Source: Ancylobacter novellus
GTDB taxonomy: Bacteria; Pseudomonadota; Alphaproteobacteria; Rhizobiales; Xanthobacteraceae
NCBI GenBank assembly: GCA_003241485.1
Contig: QFQD01000040.1
Coordinates: forward strand, 1 to 31,058
Direction of reading: 5' to 3'
Length of the DNA: 31,058 nucleotides
In this document: piece by piece, positions 1 to 7,889 of the stretch
Numbering within the stretch: the first letter of the stretch is position 1
How the letters are laid out: the number at the start of each line of letters is the position of its first letter
Program-made: the position numbers and the translations under genes
Notes under the pieces: generated by a model
Database searches by the model: none
Seen by the model: the letters and a program-made list of their open reading frames with translations, nothing else
What the model was told of the DNA's origin: nothing

Positions 1-843
1 CTGCTGCCGGGGGCGCCGCGCGGGAGGCGGGAGATATTGGTGACGTCGGTCGGCGCGGCGCGGCCCGAACATGTCGCGATATTGCCGTTCAACACGGGTC
101 TGCCGCTGTTGGTCGCGCTCGCCATCTGCGCCTTCGTGCTGCTGCTGCTCGCGGGCCTCTACGCGCTGGCGCCGCTGGCGCTTATTCCGGTCGTGGGCCT
201 CGTCTGGATGTGGGCGCGGCGGTCGACCGTCGTGAACACGCGCGAGCGCGTCGAAGTCGCGCCGGGGCTGCGCTTGCCCGTTCGCCCCGAGCGCGAGCCG
301 ACGCTGACGCTGAGCGGGATGCACTGCCTGTTGTTCGCCGATGGCGTGTTCTTCGCCTCGCTGCTATTCGGCCTCGCCTTCCTGTCGCTGGTGTCGCCCG
401 GTCCCGCTTTGCCGGCGTGGCAACCGGCATTTGCGGTGACGGCCGTGGGCGTGGCGGGCATGCTGGCGCTTCTCGCGCTCGGCAACCTGCTAACAGGGCG
501 AGCGCTGTCGCGCACGGAAGCGGGCCGGCCGGCGAGGGCGTGCCTCGCCGGATCGGCGGGTGCCCATCTCGTGGCGCTGGTCATCGTGGTGGTGCTGGCG
601 CTCGGACAGTTGCCGGACCCCACCCGCCACGCCGGTGACGCGGTGCGTGCGGCCATCGTCGCCTATGCCGGTCTGCATGTCGCAGTGGCGCTCCTGTTCA
701 GCCTCTTCGTTCTGGACGAAGCGCGCCGGGCCGCGTTGGCGCCCACAGATGCGCTGCGCAATGGAGCGGCGTGGCAGCGCTACACGCTGGCGGTGGCGGG
801 CCTGTCGGTGCTGGCGATCTGGGCGCAGGGCGCGGGCGCATGA
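1..843 (+). CDS. Cytochrome c oxidase subunit I+III fusion, C-terminal part (5' truncated)
   Basis: The reading frame is open from base 1, so the start lies outside the window; a TTG at 37 is probably internal. The first visible residues (R-R-E-I-L-V-T-S-V) match the cytosolic loop that precedes the last subunit-I helices in fused subunit I+III haem-copper oxidases. After about 95 residues a subunit-III-like part follows, beginning near the motif SGMHCLLFADGVFFASLLFG and holding about five hydrophobic helices. The complete protein would carry the haem a and haem a3/CuB site in the missing N-terminal part and sit in the inner membrane, reducing O2 with electrons from cytochrome c. The stop overlaps the next start (ATGA, 840-843), which indicates translational coupling. 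Subunit III is short and divergent here, so the exact oxidase subtype is unsure. Confidence 0.72.
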   Translation: MLPGAPRGRREILVTSVGAARPEHVAILPFNTGLPLLVALAICAFVLLLLAGLYALAPLALIPVVGLVWMWARRSTVVNTRERVEVAPGLRLPVRPEREPTLTLSGMHCLLFADGVFFASLLFGLAFLSLVSPGPALPAWQPAFAVTAVGVAGMLALLALGNLLTGRALSRTEAGRPARACLAGSAGAHLVALVIVVVLALGQLPDPTRHAGDAVRAAIVAYAGLHVAVALLFSLFVLDEARRAALAPTDALRNGAAWQRYTLAVAGLSVLAIWAQGAGA

Positions 844-1163
844 GCGCGCGGGGCGGCATGCACTGGCTGGCATGGCTGATCGCCGGCCCGACGGTCTGGG
901 CGGCGGCATTCGCCGCGGCTTACGGCCTGCACGGGCTTGGATGCGAGCTGGGCTGGACGGCGCTGCAGCTTGGTCCGGTGAGTGCGCAGCGCGCGGCCAT
1001 CCTGCTCGTCGGGCTTCTCGCGGCGCTCGTCTGCGTCGCGCTGCTCGCGCAGGTCGACCGGCGCCTTGGCATGGAAGCGCAGCTGCCACGGATCGGGTTA
1101 TGGATCGGGCTGGGCGCCACCTTGTTCACGCTCGCCCCCGCGCTGGTGGCCTCGACCTGCTAA
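840..1163 (+). CDS. Small membrane protein of the oxidase operon
   Basis: This 107-residue protein has about three hydrophobic segments (roughly residues 8-30, 48-67 and 83-102) and no recognisable catalytic motif. Its N-terminal stretch, with a W-L-A-G-P-like start and a conserved-looking Y-G-L-H-G-L-G-C, resembles small proteins encoded directly after fused oxidase subunit I+III genes. The start was chosen at the ATG of the ATGA overlap with the upstream oxidase gene. By position it may help assemble or stabilise the oxidase, which is inference. It ends in TAA at 1161-1163. Confidence 0.7.
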   Translation: MSARGGMHWLAWLIAGPTVWAAAFAAAYGLHGLGCELGWTALQLGPVSAQRAAILLVGLLAALVCVALLAQVDRRLGMEAQLPRIGLWIGLGATLFTLAPALVASTC

Positions 1164-1233
1164 CCCCCATCGCTTCGCCACAATGGCGGGGCATGACGAT
1201 GGGGCATTGCCGCCGGGACCTCGCTACACCCTC

Positions 1234-2208
1234 ATGCGTCGCTTTCTCGCCGCCGCCTCCTTCCTGCTCGCCTTTGCCGGCGCGGCGCACTGGGTGCTGC
1301 CCGTGGGCCGGCACGCGCTCGACCTGGTGATGGCGCGGGACGATGCGGCGCGGCTTGCCGATATCCAGCTCGACCGCACGCTGAACGCGGAGCGGGTGGC
1401 GCAGGAAATCGACGCGGCGCTCGCGGCCGAAGATGGCGAGATGGCCGCCAGCTTCGTTGAGCTGGCGGATGCGCGCGGCCTTGCGGTGGCGCCTGGCCAG
1501 AGGGCGCAGGTGATGGTGCTGAACGCGCCCGGCGCGCGGATGGCCCGCGGGGCAGGGCGCTTCGGCAAAGGCTTTCTCACCGGCGAGGGCGAGGACCTCG
1601 CGGGTCTCGCCGGCGCCACGGCGAGCGATCTCACCGTATGGGGCGATGTGCGCGACCTCGGGCGCGAGGCGGTGCACTGGGCGCGCGGCGAGCCGGTGGA
1701 CAAGCTGATGGTCGATCTCGCAGCCATCGGTATCGGCGCGACGGCGGTCACCTATGCCGCTTTTGGCGCGCCGCTGACGCTACGGGCGGGGGTGAGCCTG
1801 CTCAAAGGCGCGCGGCGGGCCGGCGTGCTCGGCGGGCGCTTCGCCGGCAATCTGACGGCCGCGCTACGGGGCGGGCGGCAGGCGCAGGCGGCAAGCGTGC
1901 TGGCCGATCTCGGCACCGCCGGGGCGAAGGCGGGCACGCGGGCGACCTTCGCCGGCCTGCGCCATGTCGACGACGCGGCGGGGGCGGCCCGGCTCGCCCG
2001 GCTCTCTCAGGCCAAGGGTGGGCAGACGTTGGCGGTGGTCAAGACGCTGGGGCGTGGCGCGCTGTTCGTCACCGAAGCGATGGCCAAGCTCGGCTTCTGG
2101 CTCATCGCCGCGGCGCTCAACCTGTTCGGCCTGGTGTCGTCGTTCAACGCGATGGTGGTGGCGTCGCTGCGCCCGCTCTGGAGGACGCCGCGCGGCCTGC
2201 CAGCATAG
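1234..2208 (+). CDS. Conserved membrane protein of unknown function
   Basis: The product is 324 residues long. It starts with a hydrophobic segment that could be a signal anchor (residues 2-20), followed by a charged, soluble-looking region rich in Ala, Asp and Glu to about residue 165. Further hydrophobic stretches lie near residues 170-190 and 275-310. I recognise it only as a protein of unknown function seen in Hyphomicrobiales; no catalytic motif is visible. The ATG at 1234 was chosen because the hydrophobic N-terminus begins there; an in-frame ATG at 1183 would add 17 uninformative residues. It follows the oxidase genes by 70 bases, but nothing shows that it belongs to their operon. Confidence 0.7.
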   Translation: MRRFLAAASFLLAFAGAAHWVLPVGRHALDLVMARDDAARLADIQLDRTLNAERVAQEIDAALAAEDGEMAASFVELADARGLAVAPGQRAQVMVLNAPGARMARGAGRFGKGFLTGEGEDLAGLAGATASDLTVWGDVRDLGREAVHWARGEPVDKLMVDLAAIGIGATAVTYAAFGAPLTLRAGVSLLKGARRAGVLGGRFAGNLTAALRGGRQAQAASVLADLGTAGAKAGTRATFAGLRHVDDAAGAARLARLSQAKGGQTLAVVKTLGRGALFVTEAMAKLGFWLIAAALNLFGLVSSFNAMVVASLRPLWRTPRGLPA

Positions 2209-2279
2209 GGCGTTGTCCCGATTGGATAATGCTGGCAAGCCTGTAGGTTCATCGCACAGGTGACGACGGGAGAACGGGT

Positions 2280-2645
2280 ATGCGCGCGGCAATGATAGCT
2301 CTGGCGGTGCTGGCGGGCAGCGTGCTGTCTCTGCCGGCCGGTGCGGCGGAGAATCGCTGCGGCTGGTTTGTGAACCCGACGCCGGGCAATTTCTACCTCA
2401 CCGACCGCGACGGCGACTGGTGGATGCGCTCGCAAGGTGGGCTCGAAGCCGAAGGCTTCGACAACGCGCCCGAGTTCGACCCCAAGCAATATGTGAAGCT
2501 GCAGCCGAACGGCTATGGCTATGGCTGCGCCTGCCTCAGCGTCGAGACCGACAAGGCGGAGAAGAACATCACCCGGATCTATTCCGGCAAGATTCTGCCG
2601 CTGGCGCGCTGCCGCAATGACAAGGCGCTGTCGAAGCCCGACTGA
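2280..2645 (+). CDS. Secreted DUF4087-family protein
   Basis: A 121-residue protein with a clear signal peptide (hydrophobic core at residues 4-20, likely cleavage after the AGA-A region near residue 23). The mature part begins E-N-R-C-G-W-F-V-N-P-T-P-G-N, and later contains Y-G-Y-G-C-A-C-L and a C-terminal C-R-N-D-K-A-L. These are the hallmarks of DUF4087, whose function is unknown. Four cysteines in the mature chain suggest disulfides in the periplasm. A GGGAG lies just upstream of the ATG at 2280. It stands alone, 71 bases after the preceding gene. Confidence 0.8.
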   Translation: MRAAMIALAVLAGSVLSLPAGAAENRCGWFVNPTPGNFYLTDRDGDWWMRSQGGLEAEGFDNAPEFDPKQYVKLQPNGYGYGCACLSVETDKAEKNITRIYSGKILPLARCRNDKALSKPD

Positions 2646-2733
2646 GCCGCAAGGCAGCGGTGCGCCGCTGGCAGCTTGGCAGCGGCGGGGCGGCTCATTA
2701 GGTTGCGCCCTCCCGGTTTCGGAGCCCGCGCGC

Positions 2734-3486
2734 ATGCCAGTTTTCTCCCATGACGGCCTCGACTTCGCCTATCTCGACGAGGGAAAGGGTGAGCCGATAC
2801 TGCTCATCCATGGGTTCGCCTCGACCAAGGAAATCAACTGGGTCGGTCCGGGCTGGGTGTCGACGGTGGTGGCGGCGGGGCGGCGGGTCATCGCGCTCGA
2901 CAATCGCGGGCACGGTGCCTCCGCCAAGCTGTACGAGCGTGAAGCCTATGATCCCGGCATCATGGCCGACGATGCGCTGGCGCTGCTCGACCATCTCGGC
3001 CTGCAGCGCGCCGACCTGATGGGCTATTCCATGGGCGGACGCATCGCCGCCTGCCTCGCGCTGAAGGCGCCGGAGCGGGTGCGCTCGCTCATTCTCGGCG
3101 GCATCGGCATCCATCTGGTGGAAGGGGCAGGCCTGCCGGTGACGGTGGCGGAGGCGTTGCTGGCGCCGAGCCTCGACGAGGTGACCGACCCGATGGGGCG
3201 CACCTTCCGCGCCTTCGCCGAGCAGACCGGCAGCGACCGGCGCGCGCTCGCCGCCTGCATCTACGGCTCGCGCCGCACCCTGAGCCGGGAGGAAGTGGGC
3301 CGCCTCCGCGTGCCGACGCTGATCGCCGTGGGCACGCGCGACGATGTCGCCGGCTCGCCCCACCCGCTGGTCTCGCTCATTCCGGGCGCGCGGGTGCTCG
3401 ACATTCCCGGCCGCGACCATATGCGGGCCGTGGGCGACAAGGTCTACAAGGAGGCGGTTCTCGCCTTTCTCGCCGAACCGCACTGA
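2734..3486 (+). CDS. Alpha/beta-fold hydrolase
   Basis: The 250-residue protein is a compact single-domain alpha/beta hydrolase. An oxyanion-hole motif L-I-H-G-F is near residue 28, and the nucleophile elbow G-Y-S-M-G-G places Ser99 as nucleophile. The acid is Asp203 or Asp204 (G-T-R-D-D-V-A-G-S), and His229 sits in G-R-D-H-M. All parts of the triad are intact, so an active esterase or related hydrolase is expected; the substrate cannot be read from sequence. The frame is open far upstream, but the ATG at 2734 matches the usual family N-terminus (M-P-V-F-S-H-D-G-L). No signal peptide is visible, so it is probably cytoplasmic. Confidence 0.85.
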   Translation: MPVFSHDGLDFAYLDEGKGEPILLIHGFASTKEINWVGPGWVSTVVAAGRRVIALDNRGHGASAKLYEREAYDPGIMADDALALLDHLGLQRADLMGYSMGGRIAACLALKAPERVRSLILGGIGIHLVEGAGLPVTVAEALLAPSLDEVTDPMGRTFRAFAEQTGSDRRALAACIYGSRRTLSREEVGRLRVPTLIAVGTRDDVAGSPHPLVSLIPGARVLDIPGRDHMRAVGDKVYKEAVLAFLAEPH

Positions 3487-3785
3487 AGCGAGCCGTCGGG
3501 CGGGCTTGCCTGCAATGGGTGGGCCCGGATGTCGCGGGCTTGCTTGCATTTCGCAGCGCCAAAACCGGGAGGTCCGGTCGACGAAATCGCCTCTCGTGCC
3601 TTGCAGGAAAACGGCTTGGTCGGGACCTGGCTCGCTCATGCCCGCTCAGCCGCGCGGGGCGAGGGGTGCGAATTTGTGCATTCCTGCAATGGCGACGGCG
3701 TAGGCCGGTCGGGATGCCTATGCTAGCCTTTCCCCAACTCGGGAAATCTGGCCGGCGCCTTCGGGCGAACGGCAAGGGTAGTAAA
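3487..3785. other. Intergenic region before cysE
   Basis: About 300 bases separate the hydrolase stop from the cysE start. Frames are open here in several phases, but none shows a recognisable protein or a good ribosome site, so I treat them as GC-driven open frames. The cysE promoter and leader probably lie here. No convincing hairpin, terminator or repeat was found. Confidence 0.5.
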
Positions 3786-4637
3786 ATGGCTACGAACACT
3801 CTTCATCGCGTCGAGATCGCGCGCGCCCTCGACAAGGTCGATCCCGTCTGGTCGCGCATCCGCAACGAGGCCGAGGCCATCGTGGCGCGCGAGCCGGCCC
3901 TCGCCAGCTTCATCTTCTCGACCGTACTCTACCATCCCTCGCTGGAAGAGGCGGTCGGCCACCGCATCGCTCAGCGGCTGGACCATGTCGACATGCCCAG
4001 CCACCTGATCCGTCAGGCGTTTCGCGAGGCCGCGCAGGAGGAGCCCGAACTCGGGCTCGCCATCCGCGCCGACATCCTCGCCGTGTGCGACCGCGACCCC
4101 GCGACCGAGCGGGCGATCGATCCGCTGCTCTATTTCAAGGGCTTCCATGCCATCCAGACCCACCGTCTGGCGCACTGGCTGTGGAAGAGCGGGCGCCGCG
4201 ACTTCGCGCTCTACCTGCAGAGCCGAGCTTCGGTGGTCTATCAGGTCGACATCAACCCGGCGGCGCCGTTCGGGCGCGGCATCTTCTTCGACCATGCCAC
4301 CGGTATCGTCGTCGGCGAGACGGCGGTGATCGAGGACAATGTTTCGATCCTGCAGGGAGTTACGCTCGGGGGTACCGGCAAGGAGCATGGCGACCGCCAT
4401 CCCAAGATCCGCAGCGGCGTGCTGATCGGCGCGGGCGCCAAGGTGCTCGGCAATATCGAGGTGGGCCGCTGCGCCCGTGTCGCTGCCGGTTCGGTGGTGC
4501 TGAAGCCCGTGCCTGCCGGCACCACCGTGGCCGGCGTTCCCGCGAAGGTGATCGGGGAAGCGGGCTGTTCGGAGCCCTCGCGCAGCATGGACCAGATGTT
4601 CGACACGCCGCTCACCTTCCTCGGCGAGGCGATCTGA
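3786..4637 (+). CDS. cysE: Serine O-acetyltransferase
   Basis: CysE makes O-acetylserine from serine and acetyl-CoA, the committed step of cysteine synthesis. The 283-residue product has the alpha-helical N-terminal SATase domain (about residues 8-115) and a left-handed beta-helix of hexapeptide repeats (about 150-250). The catalytic pair is visible: His170 in F-D-H-A-T-G and His205 in G-D-R-H-P-K-I-R, the same 35-residue spacing as His158/His193 of E. coli CysE. The chain ends in isoleucine, the residue that docks into cysteine synthase (CysK) in the known complex. The ATG at 3786 gives the family N-terminus; the longer open frame upstream is not conserved-looking. Confidence 0.95.
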   Translation: MATNTLHRVEIARALDKVDPVWSRIRNEAEAIVAREPALASFIFSTVLYHPSLEEAVGHRIAQRLDHVDMPSHLIRQAFREAAQEEPELGLAIRADILAVCDRDPATERAIDPLLYFKGFHAIQTHRLAHWLWKSGRRDFALYLQSRASVVYQVDINPAAPFGRGIFFDHATGIVVGETAVIEDNVSILQGVTLGGTGKEHGDRHPKIRSGVLIGAGAKVLGNIEVGRCARVAAGSVVLKPVPAGTTVAGVPAKVIGEAGCSEPSRSMDQMFDTPLTFLGEAI

Positions 4638-4781
4638 CGCCCGACGTCCGCCGGCCCGGAACCGGATGCTGCCTCTGAGAAGCTTGGCGCTCATGCGCCG
4701 GCGACAGGGGGACGGCGCGCCTTGGCGGGTTGCGCGGGCGCGCCCGCCGTGGCAAGCCTGCCGGCCAACATCATGCACTTC

Positions 4782-4786
4782 GGGAG
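4782..4786 (+). promoter_or_regulatory. Shine-Dalgarno site deciding a TTG start
   Basis: GGGAG lies 8 bases before the TTG at 4795. It supports a TTG start for the DUF3126 gene in preference to the ATG at 4666, which would add a 43-residue, family-unlike extension. Confidence 0.6.
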
Positions 4787-4794
4787 CACGGACT

Positions 4795-5007
4795 TTGGAA
4801 AAGAAGGATTTCGAGCGCGTCCAGACCTATATGCGCCGTTTGTTCAATAACGCGCAGATCCGGGTCGTCGGGCGTCCGAAGAAGAAGGACTCGGCCGAGG
4901 TCTATATCGGCGACGAGTTCATCGGCGTCCTGTTCGAGGACAAGGAGGACGGCGACCTGTCCTTCAACTTCCAGATGGCGATTCTCGACACCGATCTCGA
5001 GGATTGA
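4795..5007 (+). CDS. DUF3126-family small protein
   Basis: A 70-residue acidic and lysine-containing protein that fits DUF3126, a small alphaproteobacterial family of unknown function. Recognisable parts are Q-T-Y-M-R-R-L-F-N-N, V-V-G-R-P-K-K-K-D-S-A-E-V-Y-I-G-D-E-F-I-G-V, and the end F-N-F-Q-M-A-I-L-D-T-D-L-E-D. It is cytoplasmic, with no signal or membrane segment. The TTG start is favoured by family length and by a GGGAG at 8 bases. It sits only 4 bases before the gamma-carbonic-anhydrase-like gene, so the two are probably co-translated. Confidence 0.82.
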   Translation: MEKKDFERVQTYMRRLFNNAQIRVVGRPKKKDSAEVYIGDEFIGVLFEDKEDGDLSFNFQMAILDTDLED

Positions 5008-5011
5008 TCGA

Positions 5012-5542
5012 ATGCCGGTCTACGCGCTCGACGGCGTCGCCCCCGATCTGCCGGCTCCCGGCCGGTTCTGGATCGCCCCGAGTGCCGAGCTTATTGGCAA
5101 TGTCGGGCTCGGCGACGAAGCGAGCGTGTGGTTCGGTGCGGTGATCCGCGGCGATAATGAGCGCATCGCGCTCGGGCCGCGGGTCAATATTCAGGAACTG
5201 TGCGTGCTGCACACCGATCCTGGGTTTCCGATGACCATCGGCGAAGACTGTACGATCGGCCATCGCGCGATCCTGCATGGCTGCACCATCGGCCCGAACA
5301 GCCTGATCGGTATGGGCGCGACGATCCTCAACGGCGCGAAGATCGGTCGCAACTGCCTCGTCGGCGCGGGCGCGCTGGTGACCGAGGGCAAGGAATTCCC
5401 CGATAACAGCCTGATCGTGGGGGCGCCGGCCAAGGTGATCCGCACGCTCGACGACGCGATGGCAAAGCGGATTCACGGCACCGCCGCGCATTATGTGCGC
5501 AACTGGCGTCGCTTTTCGGCCGGGCTGACGCGCGTCGACTGA
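5012..5542 (+). CDS. Gamma-carbonic-anhydrase-family hexapeptide protein
   Basis: The 176-residue protein consists of a left-handed beta-helix (about residues 15-150) and a C-terminal helix, the layout of YrdA/PaaY/gamma-carbonic anhydrase-like proteins. Three histidines in the right places can bind metal: His67 (V-L-H-T-D), His84 and His89 (G-H-R-A-I-L-H-G); the five-residue spacing of the last two equals that of His117/His122 in Cam. The Cam acidic loop with its proton-shuttle glutamate is not evident, as in many YrdA-type members, so true carbonic anhydrase activity is uncertain. The ATG at 5012 lies 4 bases after the DUF3126 stop; the longer open frame upstream belongs to another phase of DUF3126. 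Confidence 0.88.
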   Translation: MPVYALDGVAPDLPAPGRFWIAPSAELIGNVGLGDEASVWFGAVIRGDNERIALGPRVNIQELCVLHTDPGFPMTIGEDCTIGHRAILHGCTIGPNSLIGMGATILNGAKIGRNCLVGAGALVTEGKEFPDNSLIVGAPAKVIRTLDDAMAKRIHGTAAHYVRNWRRFSAGLTRVD

Positions 5543-5573
5543 GCACAACGGGGGGCGCTTGCCGTCCGCCCTG

Positions 5574-6227
5574 TCAGTTCTGGCCGACGGTGAGCGGGGC
5601 CAGCACGTCGCCGAGCGAGACCCACTGGTCGGGATTGCCCTGCATCTGGCGCTTGACGAAGCGGTAGCCGGTCTCATCCCAGGAAACGATGACGTTTTCC
5701 TGATTGTCGAGCACCAGATCGCCGCGATCAGTGATGACAGTGAGCACCGAATGGCCGTCGCCCTGACGGTCGCGCACCACGGTGATGAGCAGCGTCTCGG
5801 CCGGCCAGCCCAGCTCGATCAACGTGCGGCGCTTGAGCAGCACATAGTCCTCGCAGTCGCCATAGCCGTCGTCGGGATAGGCCCAGCGCTCGATCTCGCC
5901 GTAGTGTTCAAGATCGGTCAGCGGCTTGATGCGCTTGTTGATGTCGTCATTCACGGTCCGCAACTGGGCAAGATTTGCCTCGGTCAGCGCGACCTTGCCG
6001 CCGCGGCCGTTGCCGCCGCCGCAGTCATGGGGATGTTCCGCGCAGAACTGCGCATAGCCGATCGGCGTCGAGGTCTTGTTGCCCGCCACCATGTTGGGGG
6101 CGAAATTGGACCGCATCGCCAGCCTGTCATTCGCGTCGGCCGCCGGCGCACCGACAAGCGCGCCGAACAACGCGCCTGCCGCCACCGCCAACACCGCGAG
6201 ACGGGCTCGTTCGAGCCTCATTTTCAT
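5574..6227 (-). CDS. Secreted transglutaminase-like cysteine peptidase (BTLCP)
   Basis: The 217-residue protein begins with a signal peptide (residues 1-33, A-rich core, likely cleavage near A-D-A-N). The mature domain is a bacterial transglutaminase-like cysteine peptidase: the nucleophile is in G-Y-G-D-C-E-D-Y-V-L-L-K-R, the histidine in D-G-H-S-V-L-T-V, and the aspartate in L-V-L-D-N. This is the family of periplasmic LapG, but no adjacent LapD-like c-di-GMP receptor or giant adhesin is in the window, so LapG-type function is only a possibility. I chose the ATG at 6227, which has GAGG about 7 bases upstream; an ATG at 6239 adds four residues and lacks a good ribosome site. Confidence 0.88.
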   Translation of the reverse strand: MKMRLERARLAVLAVAAGALFGALVGAPAADANDRLAMRSNFAPNMVAGNKTSTPIGYAQFCAEHPHDCGGGNGRGGKVALTEANLAQLRTVNDDINKRIKPLTDLEHYGEIERWAYPDDGYGDCEDYVLLKRRTLIELGWPAETLLITVVRDRQGDGHSVLTVITDRGDLVLDNQENVIVSWDETGYRFVKRQMQGNPDQWVSLGDVLAPLTVGQN

Positions 6228-6326
6228 CGCGTACCTCATTCCTGTCTATGGAAGAGATCATCGCATGGAGTTTTTTATTCTGGTCTAAGCGATGCCGAGA
6301 ATTCGTAAGTACGTCAGATAGACACC

Positions 6327-6373
6327 GTTAACACCTTTTTCTCTTGCCGTTAACCAATGGATTCAGTGTTAAC
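6327..6373. promoter_or_regulatory. Three phased GTTAAC sites
   Basis: The palindrome GTTAAC occurs at 6327-6332, 6349-6354 and 6368-6373, so start-to-start spacings are 22 and 19 bases, close to two helical turns each. They lie in the AT-richer gap between the divergent BTLCP peptidase and rhomboid genes. Each contains the TTAAC half-site of the CtrA box, but none forms the full TTAA-N7-TTAA arrangement. An operator is plausible; the binding protein is unknown. Confidence 0.35.
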
Positions 6374-6511
6374 CATCCTCATGTGCATTGCGTTCATAAC
6401 GTCGGCGGCGCGCGTTTAGCGATTTGCCGTTGCCTGTGGGGCACGGCCGAACTCCCTCCCGAACCATCGCCGCCCTTGCCCTCGGGCGTGGCGGAGCCTA
6501 TGTGATCGGGC

Positions 6512-7285
6512 GTGCTCGATCCCTCCCAAGTTTCCGCCCAGCGTCGCCAGCCGATCCTGAACGTGCCGCCGGTGATCACCGGACTGGCCGTGGTGATGCT
6601 CGCCATCCAGCTGGTGCGCGACTGGGTCGATCCGGATACCGCGGTGGAGATCCTCGCGCTCTTCGCTTTCATCCCCGCGCGCTACGATCCCTCTGTGCTG
6701 GCGCCAGGCATGCTTCCGGGCGGAACGGCGGCCGACATCTGGACCTTCGTCTCCTACGCCTTCCTGCATGGCAGCTGGACCCATGTCGGGCTGAACCTTC
6801 TGTGGATGCTGGCCTTTGGCACCCCGGTGGCGCGCCGGTTTGGCGTGCTGCGCTTCCTGCTGTTCTTCGCCGCGACGGCGGCGGCAGGGGCGGGCCTGCA
6901 CCTTTTGACCCATGAAGGCGAGATCGTGCCGATGATCGGCGCCTCTGCGGCGGTCTCGGGCTGCATGGCGGCGGCGCTGCGCTTCATGTTCGCCTCCGAA
7001 GCCTATGTCGCCTTCCGGCCGGACATGTTCGGCGCGGCGGTGGATTATCCCGCCCCACCGCTTTCCGTGGTGATGCGCGACCGGCGGGTGATCGGCTTCG
7101 TGGTTGTGTGGTTCGTTATCAATCTGGCGTTCGGCGTCTCGACGCCGCTCGGCCTCACCGATGGCAGCGTGGCCTGGGAGGCGCATGTCGGCGGCTTCAT
7201 CGTCGGGCTGCTGCTTTTCCCGCTGTTCGATCCGGTGCGCCGCACCCCCGACGACACGACCTTCCTGCGCCGGCGCAACGGCTGA
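6512..7285 (+). CDS. Rhomboid-family intramembrane serine protease
   Basis: A 257-residue polytopic membrane protein with about six helices. The rhomboid dyad is intact: Ser145 in M-I-G-A-S-A-A-V-S-G and His225 in W-E-A-H-V-G-G-F-I-V-G. The family's amphipathic loop motif H-G-S-W-T-H-V-G-L-N-L-L-W is also present near residues 87-99. Rhomboids cleave transmembrane helices of other proteins; the substrate here is unknown. The start is GTG at 6512; the N-terminal 20 residues are cytoplasmic and polar. An overlapping longer frame in another phase is not protein-like. No partner gene is obvious, although a secreted peptidase is divergent to it. Confidence 0.9.
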   Translation: MLDPSQVSAQRRQPILNVPPVITGLAVVMLAIQLVRDWVDPDTAVEILALFAFIPARYDPSVLAPGMLPGGTAADIWTFVSYAFLHGSWTHVGLNLLWMLAFGTPVARRFGVLRFLLFFAATAAAGAGLHLLTHEGEIVPMIGASAAVSGCMAAALRFMFASEAYVAFRPDMFGAAVDYPAPPLSVVMRDRRVIGFVVVWFVINLAFGVSTPLGLTDGSVAWEAHVGGFIVGLLLFPLFDPVRRTPDDTTFLRRRNG

Positions 7286-7446
7286 ACCCTGCCGCTACGG
7301 CAGAGGTGGCGGGATTCCTGTTGCCTCCTGCGGCATTAAGACCGATCATTTCCAGATAATCGACCGCGCCGCACCGACGGCGACGGCGGAAAAGAGCGCC
7401 CTGCGCATCTCGCGGATGGCGCCATATGCTGGGAAGGAGCTGTGCC

Positions 7447-7878
7447 ATGACCGTGCGTTCGATCCTGAACGAGAAGGGCCACGACGTTCAGACCATTTCG
7501 CCTGACGCCACGCTGCGCCAGGCGGTGGAAGTGCTCGCGGAAAAGCGTATCGGCGCCATCGTGGTGACCGATGCCGAGCGTCGCGTGGTGGGAATCATCT
7601 CCGAGCGTGACTGCGTGCGGGTGATAGGCCTCGATGGGCCGGCCCGGCTCGACGATACGGTGAGCCAGGTGATGACCTCCAAGGTCGTCACCGCGGACGG
7701 CAATGAGTCCGTGCATCAGATCATGGAGCACATGACGGCCGGCCGCTTCCGCCATCTTCCCGTGGTGCAGGGCGGAAAGCTGATCGGCATCGTTTCCATT
7801 GGCGACGTGGTGAAGCATCGCCTTGCCGAGATGGAGCGCGAGAGCACCGCCATGCGCGAATACATCATGTCGACCTGA
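7447..7878 (+). CDS. Two-CBS-domain protein
   Basis: This 143-residue protein is made almost only of a tandem pair of CBS domains (about residues 6-65 and 72-128), a Bateman module. Typical motifs are visible: I-G-A-I-V-V-T-D followed by V-G-I-I-S-E-R-D, and R-H-L-P-V-V followed by I-G-I-V-S-I-G-D-V-V. Such stand-alone modules bind adenine nucleotides or similar ligands and regulate partners; no partner is identifiable here. The ATG at 7447 follows AAGGAG (7434-7439) with 7 bases between. It lies about 160 bases after the rhomboid gene. Confidence 0.92.
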   Translation: MTVRSILNEKGHDVQTISPDATLRQAVEVLAEKRIGAIVVTDAERRVVGIISERDCVRVIGLDGPARLDDTVSQVMTSKVVTADGNESVHQIMEHMTAGRFRHLPVVQGGKLIGIVSIGDVVKHRLAEMERESTAMREYIMST

Positions 7879-7889
7879 GCAGACGCCGT

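Noticed and set aside
7289..7303. CTGCCG-CTA-CGGCAG hairpin just after the rhomboid gene as a terminator.
   Set aside because: The stem is only 6 bp with a 3-base loop and no T-run follows.
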